Origin: Cytophagales bacterium
Lineage (GTDB): Bacteria > Bacteroidota > Bacteroidia > Cytophagales > Cyclobacteriaceae
DNA length: 64,000 nt
NCBI GenBank assembly: GCA_033344775.1
Contig: JAWPMT010000004.1
Location: forward strand, 1,178,001-1,242,000
Direction of reading: 5' to 3'
Shown here: one piece after another, positions 17,813-27,359 of the stretch
Layout of the letters: each line of letters starts with the position of its first letter
Numbering within the stretch: position 1 is the stretch's first letter
The notes under the pieces: model-generated
What the model saw: the letters and a program-made list of their open reading frames with translations, nothing else
Database searches by the model: none
Told to the model about the DNA's origin: nothing
Made by a program: the position numbers and the translations under genes

Positions 17813-18938
17813 TAAATAGCGTAATGGTCATGGTTTGATTGTGCAGGTAACAGGAATCTCCCTGACGGTCTGGCCCTAGTTCTCCGTAAGAATAAAAACC
17901 AGTCATCATCGCCTCTTCACCAATCACCTCTCTCACGGATTCTACTTCATCTTCAGTATGCTGTTTTAGAATGAGTTTACGGCCCACACAGCTGATCAGT
18001 AGCGCCAACTGTGCCTTATCTTTCAAGATACTAATGCTATTTTCTGCTGCCTTACTGGCTCCCTCATACAAACTTTCAAAATTGGCTTTCATCAACCGGG
18101 CTTCTCCCCCTTCGGGAATATCTCCGGCAAACGTCAGACTCTTTTCCTCCTCATTGACCGAAAGTATCGTCCGTACCAATTCATCACTTGCATTTTCGTC
18201 TGTCTTGATACTTAGCGGAAACAGCAAACCACTTGCTGGTAAATCTTTGGCTTTTTCACCCAAATAGTTCTTGTAAAGGTCCAAGGCAGGTTTGCCGTCC
18301 AATTCAAACAGCACATTTTCTTCCGAACGCGTAATCCTTCGGGTATGTCCAAACGTGTCCCATCCCCCAAAAGAACCATAACCAACTTTGATACTACCGC
18401 CATAAAAGCCGACAGCAACAACTTTGTTTTCGGAAGGAGTTGCATTCAATCCTACGACGGTCTTGACAAAATCGGGGCCGTCACCAGCCAATCCCCCGCT
18501 GATACTAACGTCTTGGTTAAGCTCTGATTTCATTCCTTCGATCAACCGTGTCCCATTCACATTCAGTCCGTGAGACAACAACAACACATGTGACAGGTGT
18601 TCTTGAGGGAATAAAGTCGCCAGCTCTTTTCCCAGATCACTGTCAGAAGTCCAATTGTCGGAAATAGATAATTGTCTTGTTTTGATGACCGTCTTTTCAA
18701 ATTGGATGGCCGTCGTAACAATTGTATCATCGAACACTTCAATATCCAGGATTTCTCCTGCGGTGGAGCATAAAACAATATCTGCTGCGGGATAAAACGA
18801 CCTGATCTCATCAAAACGATCAGTATTTTCAAGCAATTGTCTTTTTCCAAATACCAGGACCAAATCTGCGGTGAAAGACATTTCCGGAACATTGTCCCAT
18901 AATGCGCTTTCGGACCATTTATTCTGTTCGAGCTTCAT
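17805..18938 (-). CDS. FIST-domain sensor protein
   Basis: The 377-residue protein matches FIST_N followed by FIST_C. Diagnostic segments are DIVLCSTAGEI near the N-terminus, GGLAGDG (middle) and MMTGFYSYGELGP close to the C-terminus. FIST proteins are predicted intracellular sensors of small ligands such as amino acids, from comparative genomics. It is the first gene of the FIST-kinase-regulator operon. No membrane segment or enzymatic motif is visible. Confidence 0.9.
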   Translation of the reverse strand: MKLEQNKWSESALWDNVPEMSFTADLVLVFGKRQLLENTDRFDEIRSFYPAADIVLCSTAGEILDIEVFDDTIVTTAIQFEKTVIKTRQLSISDNWTSDSDLGKELATLFPQEHLSHVLLLSHGLNVNGTRLIEGMKSELNQDVSISGGLAGDGPDFVKTVVGLNATPSENKVVAVGFYGGSIKVGYGSFGGWDTFGHTRRITRSEENVLFELDGKPALDLYKNYLGEKAKDLPASGLLFPLSIKTDENASDELVRTILSVNEEEKSLTFAGDIPEGGEARLMKANFESLYEGASKAAENSISILKDKAQLALLISCVGRKLILKQHTEDEVESVREVIGEEAMMTGFYSYGELGPDRQGDSCYLHNQTMTITLFSE

Positions 18939-19163
18939 CCGTCGTAATACTTCTAGTTGATTATAAGTGACTTGCCAACGGATAAAACTAATTAAAACGC
19001 CTTAATTCACCGTGATTTCAATTCCGAAAGGGCTAATTGTCGCTTTCAGTGGATTGTCCTGTCTCAAGACGTTACTTTTCGAGCATTTTTTGCTAGCCAT
19101 TCTGCATTTTGTGTTAGTCAGGTAAAAGCCGTAGCTTCAATTTTGTTGCTTATCCTTTTGATC

Positions 19164-20072
19164 ATGACAGAGAACATCCATAGAAATGAAACCCTAGCTG
19201 ACCTTCACGCCAGTCTGGGCTATCCCAAACCTAAGCATCCTCTGATTTCTTTATTGGACACTTCCCAATTAGAAGTTCCGGCAAGTGCTGTGGGAAGAAG
19301 GTCTGCCTCTAACCTATATCTGATCTCGATTAAAGATAAAAACTGTGGGGTTGATTACGGTAGAAACAGTTTTGATTTCAATGAAGGGGTCATGGTTTTT
19401 TCAGCACCTGGTCAGGTCTACACCAATCGCCGTGAAGTGAATCGAGGAGATATTCAAGGCTGGATGTTATACTTTCACCCAGATTTGATACGCAATACTC
19501 ACCTGGGCAGTATCATCGATCAATACTCTTTCTTCAACTATGATGTCTTTGAAGCTTTGCACCTCTCCGAAGAGGAAGAGCAGCGTGTCAATATATGTCT
19601 GGAAAACATCAAAAGCGAGTACGAGCAGCGCATCGACAACCACAGTCAGCGAGTGATTGTATCTAATCTGGAATTGCTTTTGAATTATGCCCTGCGATTC
19701 TATGAGAGGCAATTCAATACCAGAACCAATCAAAGTAAAGATGTCGTTGCCCAATTTGAACGGTCACTCAAGCGGTATTATCGAGAGAATAAAGCATTGA
19801 ACCAGGGAGTTCCTTCTATTCAGGATTTTGCAGAAGAAGCCAATTTATCGCAACACTATTTCAGTGACTTGATCAAAAAAGAAACAGGCCGATCGCCCAA
19901 GGATCATATTAATGAACACATTGTGGAGCAAGCAAAAAACAAGCTCATGGGTTCGGAGCTTTCGATCAGCGAAATTGCCTATGACCTGGGGTTCAACTAT
20001 CCGCACTATTTCACAAGGTTGTTTAAGTCGAAAACAGGTCAAACTCCGGTGGAGTACCGGAATGGGAATTAG
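19164..20072 (+). CDS. AraC-family transcriptional regulator
   Basis: The ATG at 19164 gives 302 residues; an in-frame TTG at 19143 is less likely. The N-terminal ~170 residues look like a cupin-type sensor (VMVFSAPGQVY, GWMLYFHPDLI). The C-terminal ~100 residues are a standard AraC double helix-turn-helix: SIQDFAEEANLSQHYFSDLIKKETG, then SEIAYDLGFNYPHYFTRLFK. It lies 169 bp upstream of a short-chain dehydrogenase gene on the same strand and likely controls it. Confidence 0.92.
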   Translation: MTENIHRNETLADLHASLGYPKPKHPLISLLDTSQLEVPASAVGRRSASNLYLISIKDKNCGVDYGRNSFDFNEGVMVFSAPGQVYTNRREVNRGDIQGWMLYFHPDLIRNTHLGSIIDQYSFFNYDVFEALHLSEEEEQRVNICLENIKSEYEQRIDNHSQRVIVSNLELLLNYALRFYERQFNTRTNQSKDVVAQFERSLKRYYRENKALNQGVPSIQDFAEEANLSQHYFSDLIKKETGRSPKDHINEHIVEQAKNKLMGSELSISEIAYDLGFNYPHYFTRLFKSKTGQTPVEYRNGN

Positions 20073-20241
20073 CACACCTTATCAAAATTACCTTTTACCC
20101 TACTTCGCTAGTCGCTTCGTCTCCCTAAAGGGTAAGGAAATTTGGAAACCTGCATTTTGTGTTATTCCCTCTGCAAGCTGTGTCGTTTAACCATATGCAG
20201 GATGACGACATTTACCTCATCAAATTAAAAACACAACAAAA

Positions 20242-21219
20242 ATGAGTCAAGCAATCAAAACCCTCCATCTGGAGGAAGTAATAGCAAAACATTCTCAGGA
20301 CATGACCGGAAAAGTGGTTGCCATCACAGGTACCACCAGCGGTACTGGGTTTGTTTGCGCACGTGAAGTGGCCAAAAGAGGGGCCACAGTCCTATTGTTA
20401 AATCGAAAAAGTGAACGTTCAGCCAATGCACTTGAACAATTAACAGCGGCTGTACCATCAGCTACATTTGAAGCCATCGATTGTGATCTTCAAAATTTTG
20501 AAAGTGTCCGCGCGGCGGCTGATGCTATCAGCACGAAATATGAAGTGGTAGATGTTCTCGTCAACAATGCCGGTGTGATGGCACTCAAAGACGGTGCAAC
20601 CGGAGACGGATACGATGTGCAGATGCAAACTAATGTGATCTCGCACTTCCTGTTGACCAAAGAGCTATTTCCGTTATTGAAAAAGAGTCAACAAGCAAGG
20701 ATCGTCAATCACTCTTCCATGGCAAGACTAGGTGGACCTTTAGACATGAAGTATTTGGAGGCGAAAGGTGGCAACCTGGGTGGTGATGGAACGGAGGAAG
20801 AAAATAGCAGCTTCAAGGGGCCACGTTGGGAACGGTATCACCAAACGAAGCTGGCAAACTGTGCCTTTACCTACGGCTTGAAAGAAAAGCTAGCTGCGAA
20901 TGGTATTGATCATATACTTCCTTTGCTCGCCCATCCTGGATTAGCCGCAACGAGCCTTCAGGTGACTACTGCCGCTGATGGAGGCATGGAAAGTAATAGT
21001 CCCTTTATGCAACAAGCACAATCTGCAGAAGATGGTGCAACAGGCATCATCCGTGCTGCGATGGATCCAGCTTCAACCTCCGGGGACTTCTACGGACCTA
21101 CCGCAGGCTGGAATGGCTTCCCCGATAAATTGACCCCTGAGGACTATTTGTATTCAGAGGAGACAATCAACACCAATTGGGATGGTTGTGAGAAGGCTGT
21201 TGGCGTATTTGAATTTTAA
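20242..21219 (+). CDS. Short-chain dehydrogenase/reductase (retinol dehydrogenase-like)
   Basis: The 325-residue enzyme shows the Rossmann motif TGTTSGTG (29-36), NNAG (108-111), catalytic Ser158/159 and the YHQTK pair Tyr199/Lys203. An NNAG followed by a long loop before the catalytic Tyr is typical of the retinol dehydrogenase/WWOX-like branch. It would oxidise or reduce an alcohol/carbonyl using NAD(P); the substrate cannot be read. AraC-regulated SDRs of this kind are common in environmental bacteria. A strong terminator follows. Confidence 0.9.
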   Translation: MSQAIKTLHLEEVIAKHSQDMTGKVVAITGTTSGTGFVCAREVAKRGATVLLLNRKSERSANALEQLTAAVPSATFEAIDCDLQNFESVRAAADAISTKYEVVDVLVNNAGVMALKDGATGDGYDVQMQTNVISHFLLTKELFPLLKKSQQARIVNHSSMARLGGPLDMKYLEAKGGNLGGDGTEEENSSFKGPRWERYHQTKLANCAFTYGLKEKLAANGIDHILPLLAHPGLAATSLQVTTAADGGMESNSPFMQQAQSAEDGATGIIRAAMDPASTSGDFYGPTAGWNGFPDKLTPEDYLYSEETINTNWDGCEKAVGVFEF

Positions 21220-21242
21220 ATTTTTCTTATTTCGAACCAGCG

Positions 21243-21272
21243 AAAGCCTGCCAATCATGGTGGGCTTTTTTT
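21243..21272 (+). terminator. Intrinsic terminator after the dehydrogenase gene
   Basis: AAAGCCTGCCA and TGGTGGGCTTT form an 11-bp stem (two G-U pairs) with a 4- to 5-nt loop, directly followed by a run of seven T. It ends just before the stop of the convergent hydrolase gene. Confidence 0.85.
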
Positions 21273-21277
21273 CATTC

Positions 21278-22198
21278 TCAGCTATCAATAAAGTTTTCTT
21301 TTACTGAAATCAAAATGTCTTGAAACACAGCCTCAATTTCCATCAGGAGATGTCCGGCACCTGTAACATAATGTGGCTCGGCCTGGGGTAAAAACGTTGC
21401 CATGGCCCTGGCCCCCTGGATGGGTGATAAGGTATCTTCTTCTCCATGCCAAATATGAATAGGACAGTCGATCTTATCGTAATTGATCTTCCAGTCTTTC
21501 GACAGGATTCGCATATCAGCAATATGACCTTCTGCTCCGTTGATGTAAGCTTCGCGGCAGTGGTCCAGTATTACCTGAAATGTGCCGTTTTCTTTCATCG
21601 CAAGAATGGTTCTTCGATCCGTATCACCAACTTGTTTCATCACTGACTGGTCAAAGGCCTTCTCAGGATCGTTAAGCATGCTTTTGGCAAAACTTCTACT
21701 TGCGTACCGCATCAAAAATGGGGCGTATTTGCTCAGAAAATAACCTAGAACATTTCCCCAGGCCATCTCTTTTCGAATACCGGGAATATCTTGCGGCGCA
21801 GCACTGCTGATCAATGTTAAGGATGACATACGATCCGATAAGGCGGCAGCACAAGCCATGGCGTACGGGCCTCCACCTGAACCTCCACCAAGGGCAAATT
21901 TTTCTATTCTCAAATGATCCAATAATGCCTGAACATCCGCTACCCAGCTCATCAGCGTCGCATCGGGATTAGCAGTTGAAAGGCCATAACCCGGACGCTC
22001 GGGATAAATCATTTTTACTCCAATCTCATGGAGAATCTCGTCATCCATGGAAATCCTGGAACCTGGTGTGCCGTGAAACATGATAAAGGGTATTCCCTCT
22101 TCTGGCCCATAAATTGCATAACTGAGCGTCCGCTGATCTCGAAGCGAAAAGGACATACGGGTCCTGTCCACAGCCTTTGCCGAAGTTGACATATTCAT
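21278..22198 (-). CDS. Alpha/beta hydrolase
   Basis: The 306-residue protein has the oxyanion-hole motif FHGTPGSR (41-48), nucleophile Ser107 in GGSGGG, a probable acid in WHGEEDTLSP, and His in GAGHLL near the C-terminus. This makes a complete Ser-Asp-His triad. The glycine-rich nucleophile elbow is a minor variant of GxSxG. It lies 15 bp after an AraC-type regulator gene, forming a two-gene unit. Substrate unknown. Confidence 0.9.
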   Translation of the reverse strand: MNMSTSAKAVDRTRMSFSLRDQRTLSYAIYGPEEGIPFIMFHGTPGSRISMDDEILHEIGVKMIYPERPGYGLSTANPDATLMSWVADVQALLDHLRIEKFALGGGSGGGPYAMACAAALSDRMSSLTLISSAAPQDIPGIRKEMAWGNVLGYFLSKYAPFLMRYASRSFAKSMLNDPEKAFDQSVMKQVGDTDRRTILAMKENGTFQVILDHCREAYINGAEGHIADMRILSKDWKINYDKIDCPIHIWHGEEDTLSPIQGARAMATFLPQAEPHYVTGAGHLLMEIEAVFQDILISVKENFIDS

Positions 22199-22213
22199 TC
22201 AAAAAAGTCTTTA

Positions 22214-22741
22214 CTATTTAGGATCTATGCGGCGAATTGCGTCCTCTGTTCTTTGGTCACGATGAAGCACCCATTTCTTTTTCGTTTCAAAAATCAGTCG
22301 GTAGATTTCCAGATCTAACTCATGTCGCCTGTCACCGAATGATTCTTTGATCTTATCATCGATCTGTAGTAGCGTAGCTTGTTCCTTGACCACTAAAGCA
22401 TAGTCGAGGTTCGCTTGATCCGCAAATCGGTAATAGATGGTCTGCATATCACTTGGTGAAATCTCCATGAGTTTCTTAAACGCTCGACTAAAGGTTTCAT
22501 AGTTTTCATAACCAAGCTTATAGGCCACCTGACGTACTTGTGCATCAGATTGCAGTAACTCGGTACTTTTCAGAATCCTTAAGTATTCATGGTACTGAAC
22601 AGGAGTAATGCCTGTTTCAGATTTAAAGGTCCTGAACAGTTGAACTTTGGAAAGACAAGCAACATCAGCCAATTCATCTACATTCACAGGCCGATGATGA
22701 TTGGCCTGCAGATAATCGATGATAACTTTTGTCTTACTCAC
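22214..22741 (-). CDS. Small AraC-family regulator with N-terminal DNA-binding domain
   Basis: The 175-residue protein begins directly with the AraC helix-turn-helix pair (NVDELADVACLSKVQLFRTFK, then VRQVAYKLGYENYETFSRAFK), followed by ~70 residues of unknown function. It lacks an N-terminal ligand domain. The layout is like SoxS/Rob-type proteins. It probably controls its own operon with the downstream hydrolase. Confidence 0.88.
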   Translation of the reverse strand: MSKTKVIIDYLQANHHRPVNVDELADVACLSKVQLFRTFKSETGITPVQYHEYLRILKSTELLQSDAQVRQVAYKLGYENYETFSRAFKKLMEISPSDMQTIYYRFADQANLDYALVVKEQATLLQIDDKIKESFGDRRHELDLEIYRLIFETKKKWVLHRDQRTEDAIRRIDPK

Positions 22742-22973
22742 CTGACAAAGATAAGAGCTGGTTTTGGGGAATAAATGACGAATTATTTCATTTTCAGAGT
22801 CAGGTACGGTATTGATCTAATCCCTTCTTTCTGACAATCAAGGCCAATATGACTAATGCCAGCCAGAATTTAACGCTTCAACTCATCCCCGTTTCATAAC
22901 AATTCAGTGATTGATTCTTGAAGGCATGTACCAGTTGCACTAGATTGATTTCAAATTCTAAACCAACCCTGTG

Positions 22974-24200
22974 ATGAAGGAATCAATCATCCGTCCTGTA
23001 AGCTCAGACAACCGCATACAATCATTGGATCTGTTGAGAGGATTTGCGATCCTCGGCATTCTAATCATGAATATTCAAAGCTTTTCCATGCCGGGAGCTG
23101 CCTATATGAACCCTTCCAGTTATGGGGATTTCTCCGGATTCAATCGATGGGTTTGGATGGTTAGCCATGTACTGGCTGATCAAAAATTCATGACCATTTT
23201 TTCAATTCTTTTTGGTGCCGGGATTGTGCTTGTCACCCAGAATGCCGAATCCAAATATGGTAATTCCGCAGAACTGCATTACAAGCGAAATTTTGGTTTA
23301 CTGCTCATTGGCCTTCTTCATGCCCATCTTATCTGGTATGGCGATATTTTGGTGACGTATGCGCTTTGTAGTTTTTTGGTCTATCTGTTTAGAAAGAAGA
23401 AACCCGGCACACTGATTATCCTTGGATTGATCCTGTTTTCCATACATTCATTGATCTATTGGTTCTTTGGCACTTCCATCCCTAATTGGCCTGCTGAGTC
23501 TGTCATTGAAGCGAAGGCTAGTTGGATGCCCTCTCAGGCCGAAATCCAGCTAGAAATCCAGACAGTCAATGGTCCCCTCTCACAACAACTCAGTCACAAC
23601 TCGGAAAGTGCATTATTTCTAGAAACCATGGTATTCTTATCGTTCATGTTTTGGCGTGCCGGTGGCTTGATGCTGATCGGAATGGGGATTTACAAAATGG
23701 GTGTTTTATCTGCCCAGAAAAGCACTTCATTTTATCAAAGAGGAATCCTCCTGGGTTGGATTATTGGGTTTCCTCTCGTGATTTATGGCATGATGAAAAA
23801 CTTTGAGGTTGGATGGAGTTTTGAGTATTCCATGTTTCTAGGTTCACAGTGGAATTATTGGGGCAGTTTATTTGTAAGTTTAGGATACATCTGCCTTGTG
23901 ATGTTGATCGCGAAATCTGACAAGTACCACCAACTCAAAAACAGAATTGCAGCGATAGGACAAATGGCACTCACCAATTATATCTCACAATCTATCCTAT
24001 GCATTTTCATTTTTCACGGGATTGGGCTTAGCCTATTTGGTCAGGTTGAAAGAAGTGGACAGGTTTTGGTCATTCTTTTCGTTTGGGCAACCCAATTTCT
24101 GTGGTCGCAACCGTGGCTGGCACGATATCGATTCGGCCCTTTGGAATGGCTCTGGAGATCAGTGACTTACGGAAAAAGTCAGCCAATGAAAAAGATCTAA
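22974..24200 (+). CDS. DUF418 (YeiB-like) membrane protein
   Basis: An ATG at 22974 follows a GTG at 22971; either is possible. The ~408 residues contain the RIQSLDLLRGFAILGILIMNI opening typical of DUF418 proteins, multiple membrane helices, and the C-terminal DUF418 region with IGQMALTNYISQS and RYRFGPLEWLWRS. These proteins sit in the inner membrane; their biochemical role is not established. Confidence 0.9.
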   Translation: MKESIIRPVSSDNRIQSLDLLRGFAILGILIMNIQSFSMPGAAYMNPSSYGDFSGFNRWVWMVSHVLADQKFMTIFSILFGAGIVLVTQNAESKYGNSAELHYKRNFGLLLIGLLHAHLIWYGDILVTYALCSFLVYLFRKKKPGTLIILGLILFSIHSLIYWFFGTSIPNWPAESVIEAKASWMPSQAEIQLEIQTVNGPLSQQLSHNSESALFLETMVFLSFMFWRAGGLMLIGMGIYKMGVLSAQKSTSFYQRGILLGWIIGFPLVIYGMMKNFEVGWSFEYSMFLGSQWNYWGSLFVSLGYICLVMLIAKSDKYHQLKNRIAAIGQMALTNYISQSILCIFIFHGIGLSLFGQVERSGQVLVILFVWATQFLWSQPWLARYRFGPLEWLWRSVTYGKSQPMKKI

Positions 24201-24302
24201 CCTAATGAAGTATATGATCATATTTGGATAGTCTGTCATTTGTAGCATGCTATTGGTCTCATACACAGCTTAAAGACCATTAGAAAGCCTTAAATTAATT
24301 TG

Positions 24303-24923
24303 ATGGACACAAAGAAAGTCTTCATTAGCATCCTGACCTTAGGTCTGCTCAATGCCTATTGTACCGCACAGACCCGACTAGTTGGTGGTCCATGCGAGGG
24401 TTGTGAAGCCATTCATGAATATGGTGATCGACTTTTAAATTACGTTGATACACTTCCGAAATTCCTTGAGACGGAACCTAAACTAAAGCTTTCAGGAACG
24501 GTATATGAAAAAGATGGCCAGACTCCTGCAGCAGATGTGATCCTCTACATTTACCACACCAATCGTGACGGGATCTACGAAAAGATAGGTAACGAAAGCG
24601 GTTGGGGGCGGAGACACGGCTATTTAAGAGGCTGGGTAAAAACGGGCAATGATGGCAGATATACTTTCTACACTTTTCGACCCGCTGCCTATCCGAACGG
24701 ACGTGAAGCGGAACACATTCACATCACGGTGAAAGAGCCTGACATCAACGAATACTACATCGACGATTTCCTGTTTGAAGATGACCCGCTCCTAACCCCA
24801 CAAAAAAGAAGGTCCAGAAAGAATCGCGGTGGATCGGGCATAGTTGTTATCAGAAAAGATAATGGGATTCCTTCCGTTGAAAGAGACATCATTTTGGGAT
24901 TGAATATCCCGGATTATCCTTAA
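24303..24923 (+). CDS. Exported intradiol dioxygenase-like protein
   Basis: The ATG at 24303 gives 206 residues with a signal-like N-terminus ending near TAQ. The C-terminal core matches the intradiol ring-cleavage dioxygenase fold. Candidate iron ligands are Tyr92 (in DGIYE), Tyr130 (RPAAYP), and His138/His140 (EHIHI), all in the family order. Classical enzymes cut catechols in the cytoplasm. Exported relatives are known but poorly characterised, so aromatic degradation is inference here. No other catabolic genes flank it. Confidence 0.8.
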   Translation: MDTKKVFISILTLGLLNAYCTAQTRLVGGPCEGCEAIHEYGDRLLNYVDTLPKFLETEPKLKLSGTVYEKDGQTPAADVILYIYHTNRDGIYEKIGNESGWGRRHGYLRGWVKTGNDGRYTFYTFRPAAYPNGREAEHIHITVKEPDINEYYIDDFLFEDDPLLTPQKRRSRKNRGGSGIVVIRKDNGIPSVERDIILGLNIPDYP

Positions 24924-24936
24924 ATAATTAGAAGCA

Positions 24937-25950
24937 TCAAACAAAAAACCAATAATCTTTCACCGGCTTCTTACCCCAAATCTCTAACTGTTGCCTGATT
25001 TCTTTTTTCGCATCTGGTGAGGTCACAGCTATTAGGATTTGAGGATTTTCGATCATAGGTACATCGTCCAGGCCTTGCATGATGATCCCATAAATGTCCT
25101 TACCTACTTTTTGTTCATTGTCACATACCCAATGCACCTGTCTTTCGTTTTGTTTCAGGATCAATTTCACCAGGTCCTTGCCATTTCTTCCGGCGCCCCA
25201 AACCACCAAAGGCCTGTTCTTATCGCGATCCAACTCATAAAAGAACCGCAATTTCAGATCGTAGTAGCGATTGTCTTTGTATTCGTCCCAGGTACGCGAA
25301 ATCCTGTCGGATCGATCTCGCCAATGATGCAGGACATGATCAATCCCTTCGACTTTCAAGCCTTGCCGATAGATCCGAAAAGTCAGGTCATAATCCTCAG
25401 GATAGACCGGAGACTCAAACCCTCCTACCAGGTCAAAATCTTCGCGATGCATGATCCAACTATGTGAAGGAATGGTACACTCCTGATAGATCTCCTGAAA
25501 ATGCTGCCTATTCGCGGCCACTTCATTGAGCCACCGCTCATATCTACGGAAGCCATCTCCAACTTCTCCTTCATCCACAAAATGCTCGGTACCTCCGGCA
25601 ATCACAGTTCCTTTCCCGTGTTTCAACCACTCATTGACAAGTACTTCCAGTTTATCTGCTGGCATTTTATCATCCGAATCCATGCGGTTGATCAGCTCTC
25701 CCGCTGCCACACGTATTCCTGTTTGAAGGGCAGGGATCAAACGTTGACCTTTACTAGTGACCACTTTGACACGATCGTCTTTCGCGGCATAAGATTCCAA
25801 AATAAAATGGGATTTATCGGTTGAGTGGTCATTGATGGCAATCAGCTCCCAATTGGAATAAGATTGCAATAAAATGCTGTCAATACAAGCAGGAAGATAG
25901 GGTGCGGTGTTCTTCACCGCCATGATGATTGAGACTTTGGGGTGATCCAT
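24937..25950 (-). CDS. Family 2 glycosyltransferase with C-terminal nucleotide-binding-like domain
   Basis: Residues ~1-240 are a GT-A fold: KVSIIMAVKNTAPYLPACIDSIL at the start, the DSDD metal motif in LINRMDSDD, and WIMHREDFDLVGGFE. From ~248 a second domain starts with VVWGAGRNGKDLV, like the NAD-binding/PglD-type fold. The enzyme probably adds a sugar to a surface polysaccharide. Its start is only 4 bp after the stop of the aminopeptidase gene; whether they are functionally linked is unclear. Confidence 0.85.
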   Translation of the reverse strand: MDHPKVSIIMAVKNTAPYLPACIDSILLQSYSNWELIAINDHSTDKSHFILESYAAKDDRVKVVTSKGQRLIPALQTGIRVAAGELINRMDSDDKMPADKLEVLVNEWLKHGKGTVIAGGTEHFVDEGEVGDGFRRYERWLNEVAANRQHFQEIYQECTIPSHSWIMHREDFDLVGGFESPVYPEDYDLTFRIYRQGLKVEGIDHVLHHWRDRSDRISRTWDEYKDNRYYDLKLRFFYELDRDKNRPLVVWGAGRNGKDLVKLILKQNERQVHWVCDNEQKVGKDIYGIIMQGLDDVPMIENPQILIAVTSPDAKKEIRQQLEIWGKKPVKDYWFFV

Positions 25951-25954
25951 ATAT

Positions 25955-27244
25955 TTAAGCGTTCATCAACGCCTCAATGTCATTTACTTCAATTGGAATG
26001 TCATGCATCAGGTTTTGTGGGGTACCCTCCGTAATCACCACGTCATCTTCCAATCGAATGCCCAGATTTTCTTCTGGGATATAGATACCCGGCTCCACGG
26101 TAAACACCATACCTGTTTTGAAATCCTGATACCTGGAAGGCACATCATGCACATCGAGCCCTAAATGATGCGATGTGCCGTGCATGAAGTAATTCCGATA
26201 AATTGGACTATCTTCATTCTGTTTAGCTACTTCTTCTTTAGTGATCAGCCCTAAACCGATAAGCTCTGATTCCATCAATTTGCCCACTGACTTTTGATAG
26301 TCTTTCAAATTTCCACCCGGAACAAGCAGTTTGGTAGCTTCATTTTTCACACGAAGTACGGCTTCATAGACTGCTTTCTGACGATCAGTAAAGCGACCAT
26401 TTGTTGGAAGCACGCGCGTAAGATCAGCGTTGTAATTGCCATATTCGGCACCGATATCCATCAAGACCACCTCACCATCTTGCATGACCTGGTCATTCTC
26501 TACATAGTGCAGGACACAACTATTTTCACCGGAAGCAACAATGGGTTGGTATGCAAAACCCCGTGAGCCTCTTCTCAAAAACTCATAGCTCCAGATCGCT
26601 TCAATTTCATACTCATGCATCCCAGGTTTCATTTGCCTGGCCACGCTTTCGAAACCTGCTCCGGTAATTTTACAAGCTTCCCGAATGGCATCAATCTCTT
26701 CGGTTGTTTTGCAAGTCCTCAGATCATTCACCGCAGGTGCTAAACGTCTCAACGGATGCAGCGGATAGTTTTGCTTTAATACCTGAATGAGTTTGTCATT
26801 GCGTGTCTGAACCGGACTATCGCTACGGTCCTGCTCATTGCGATATACATAAATCTCTTCTACATGTGGCAGTACAGTCCCCAGCGTAGACTCAAACGTA
26901 TCTGACCACTTCACTTTTGAGATCCCAGAAAGTTCGCCACCTTCTTTCTGGGTAAATTTCTGACCTTCCCAAACCTTGATGTGCTCATTGGTTTTCTTTA
27001 GGAACAAAACTTCTCGCAAATCCTCATCCGGAAATTGCGGTGCCAATAGCAAGGTTGTTTCTTCCTGATCAATCCCCGTCAGATAAAACAAATCATTGTT
27101 TTGGCGAAAAGGCATGACCCCATCCGCATTGGTAGGCATGATGTCATTGGAGGTGATCAACACTGCACAGTTTTTAGGAAGGCGTTCGAGTAATCTTGCC
27201 CGGTTGCGCTGATAGAAAGAAGCCGAAAGTGGTTTGTATCTCAT
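25955..27244 (-). CDS. Aminopeptidase P-family Xaa-Pro peptidase
   Basis: The 429-residue protein has an N-terminal AMP_N domain (FRQNNDLFYLTGID) and a C-terminal pita-bread metallopeptidase domain. Metal ligands appear as Asp in VLMDIGAEY and NADLTRV, His in HGTSHHLGLDVHD, Glu in EPGIY, and Glu in GIRLEDDV. It should release N-terminal residues that precede proline, in the cytoplasm. Length matches the family. Confidence 0.94.
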   Translation of the reverse strand: MRYKPLSASFYQRNRARLLERLPKNCAVLITSNDIMPTNADGVMPFRQNNDLFYLTGIDQEETTLLLAPQFPDEDLREVLFLKKTNEHIKVWEGQKFTQKEGGELSGISKVKWSDTFESTLGTVLPHVEEIYVYRNEQDRSDSPVQTRNDKLIQVLKQNYPLHPLRRLAPAVNDLRTCKTTEEIDAIREACKITGAGFESVARQMKPGMHEYEIEAIWSYEFLRRGSRGFAYQPIVASGENSCVLHYVENDQVMQDGEVVLMDIGAEYGNYNADLTRVLPTNGRFTDRQKAVYEAVLRVKNEATKLLVPGGNLKDYQKSVGKLMESELIGLGLITKEEVAKQNEDSPIYRNYFMHGTSHHLGLDVHDVPSRYQDFKTGMVFTVEPGIYIPEENLGIRLEDDVVITEGTPQNLMHDIPIEVNDIEALMNA

Positions 27245-27359
27245 GAATGATTATTGATCTTCAAAAGTAATGGGGTTTATGTCAAACTGACTTCCATGAT
27301 TAAACCTTGTTAAAAGTGTAACCCAATCTTGACCTTGCGTGTATAACTTGTTTCGGAAT

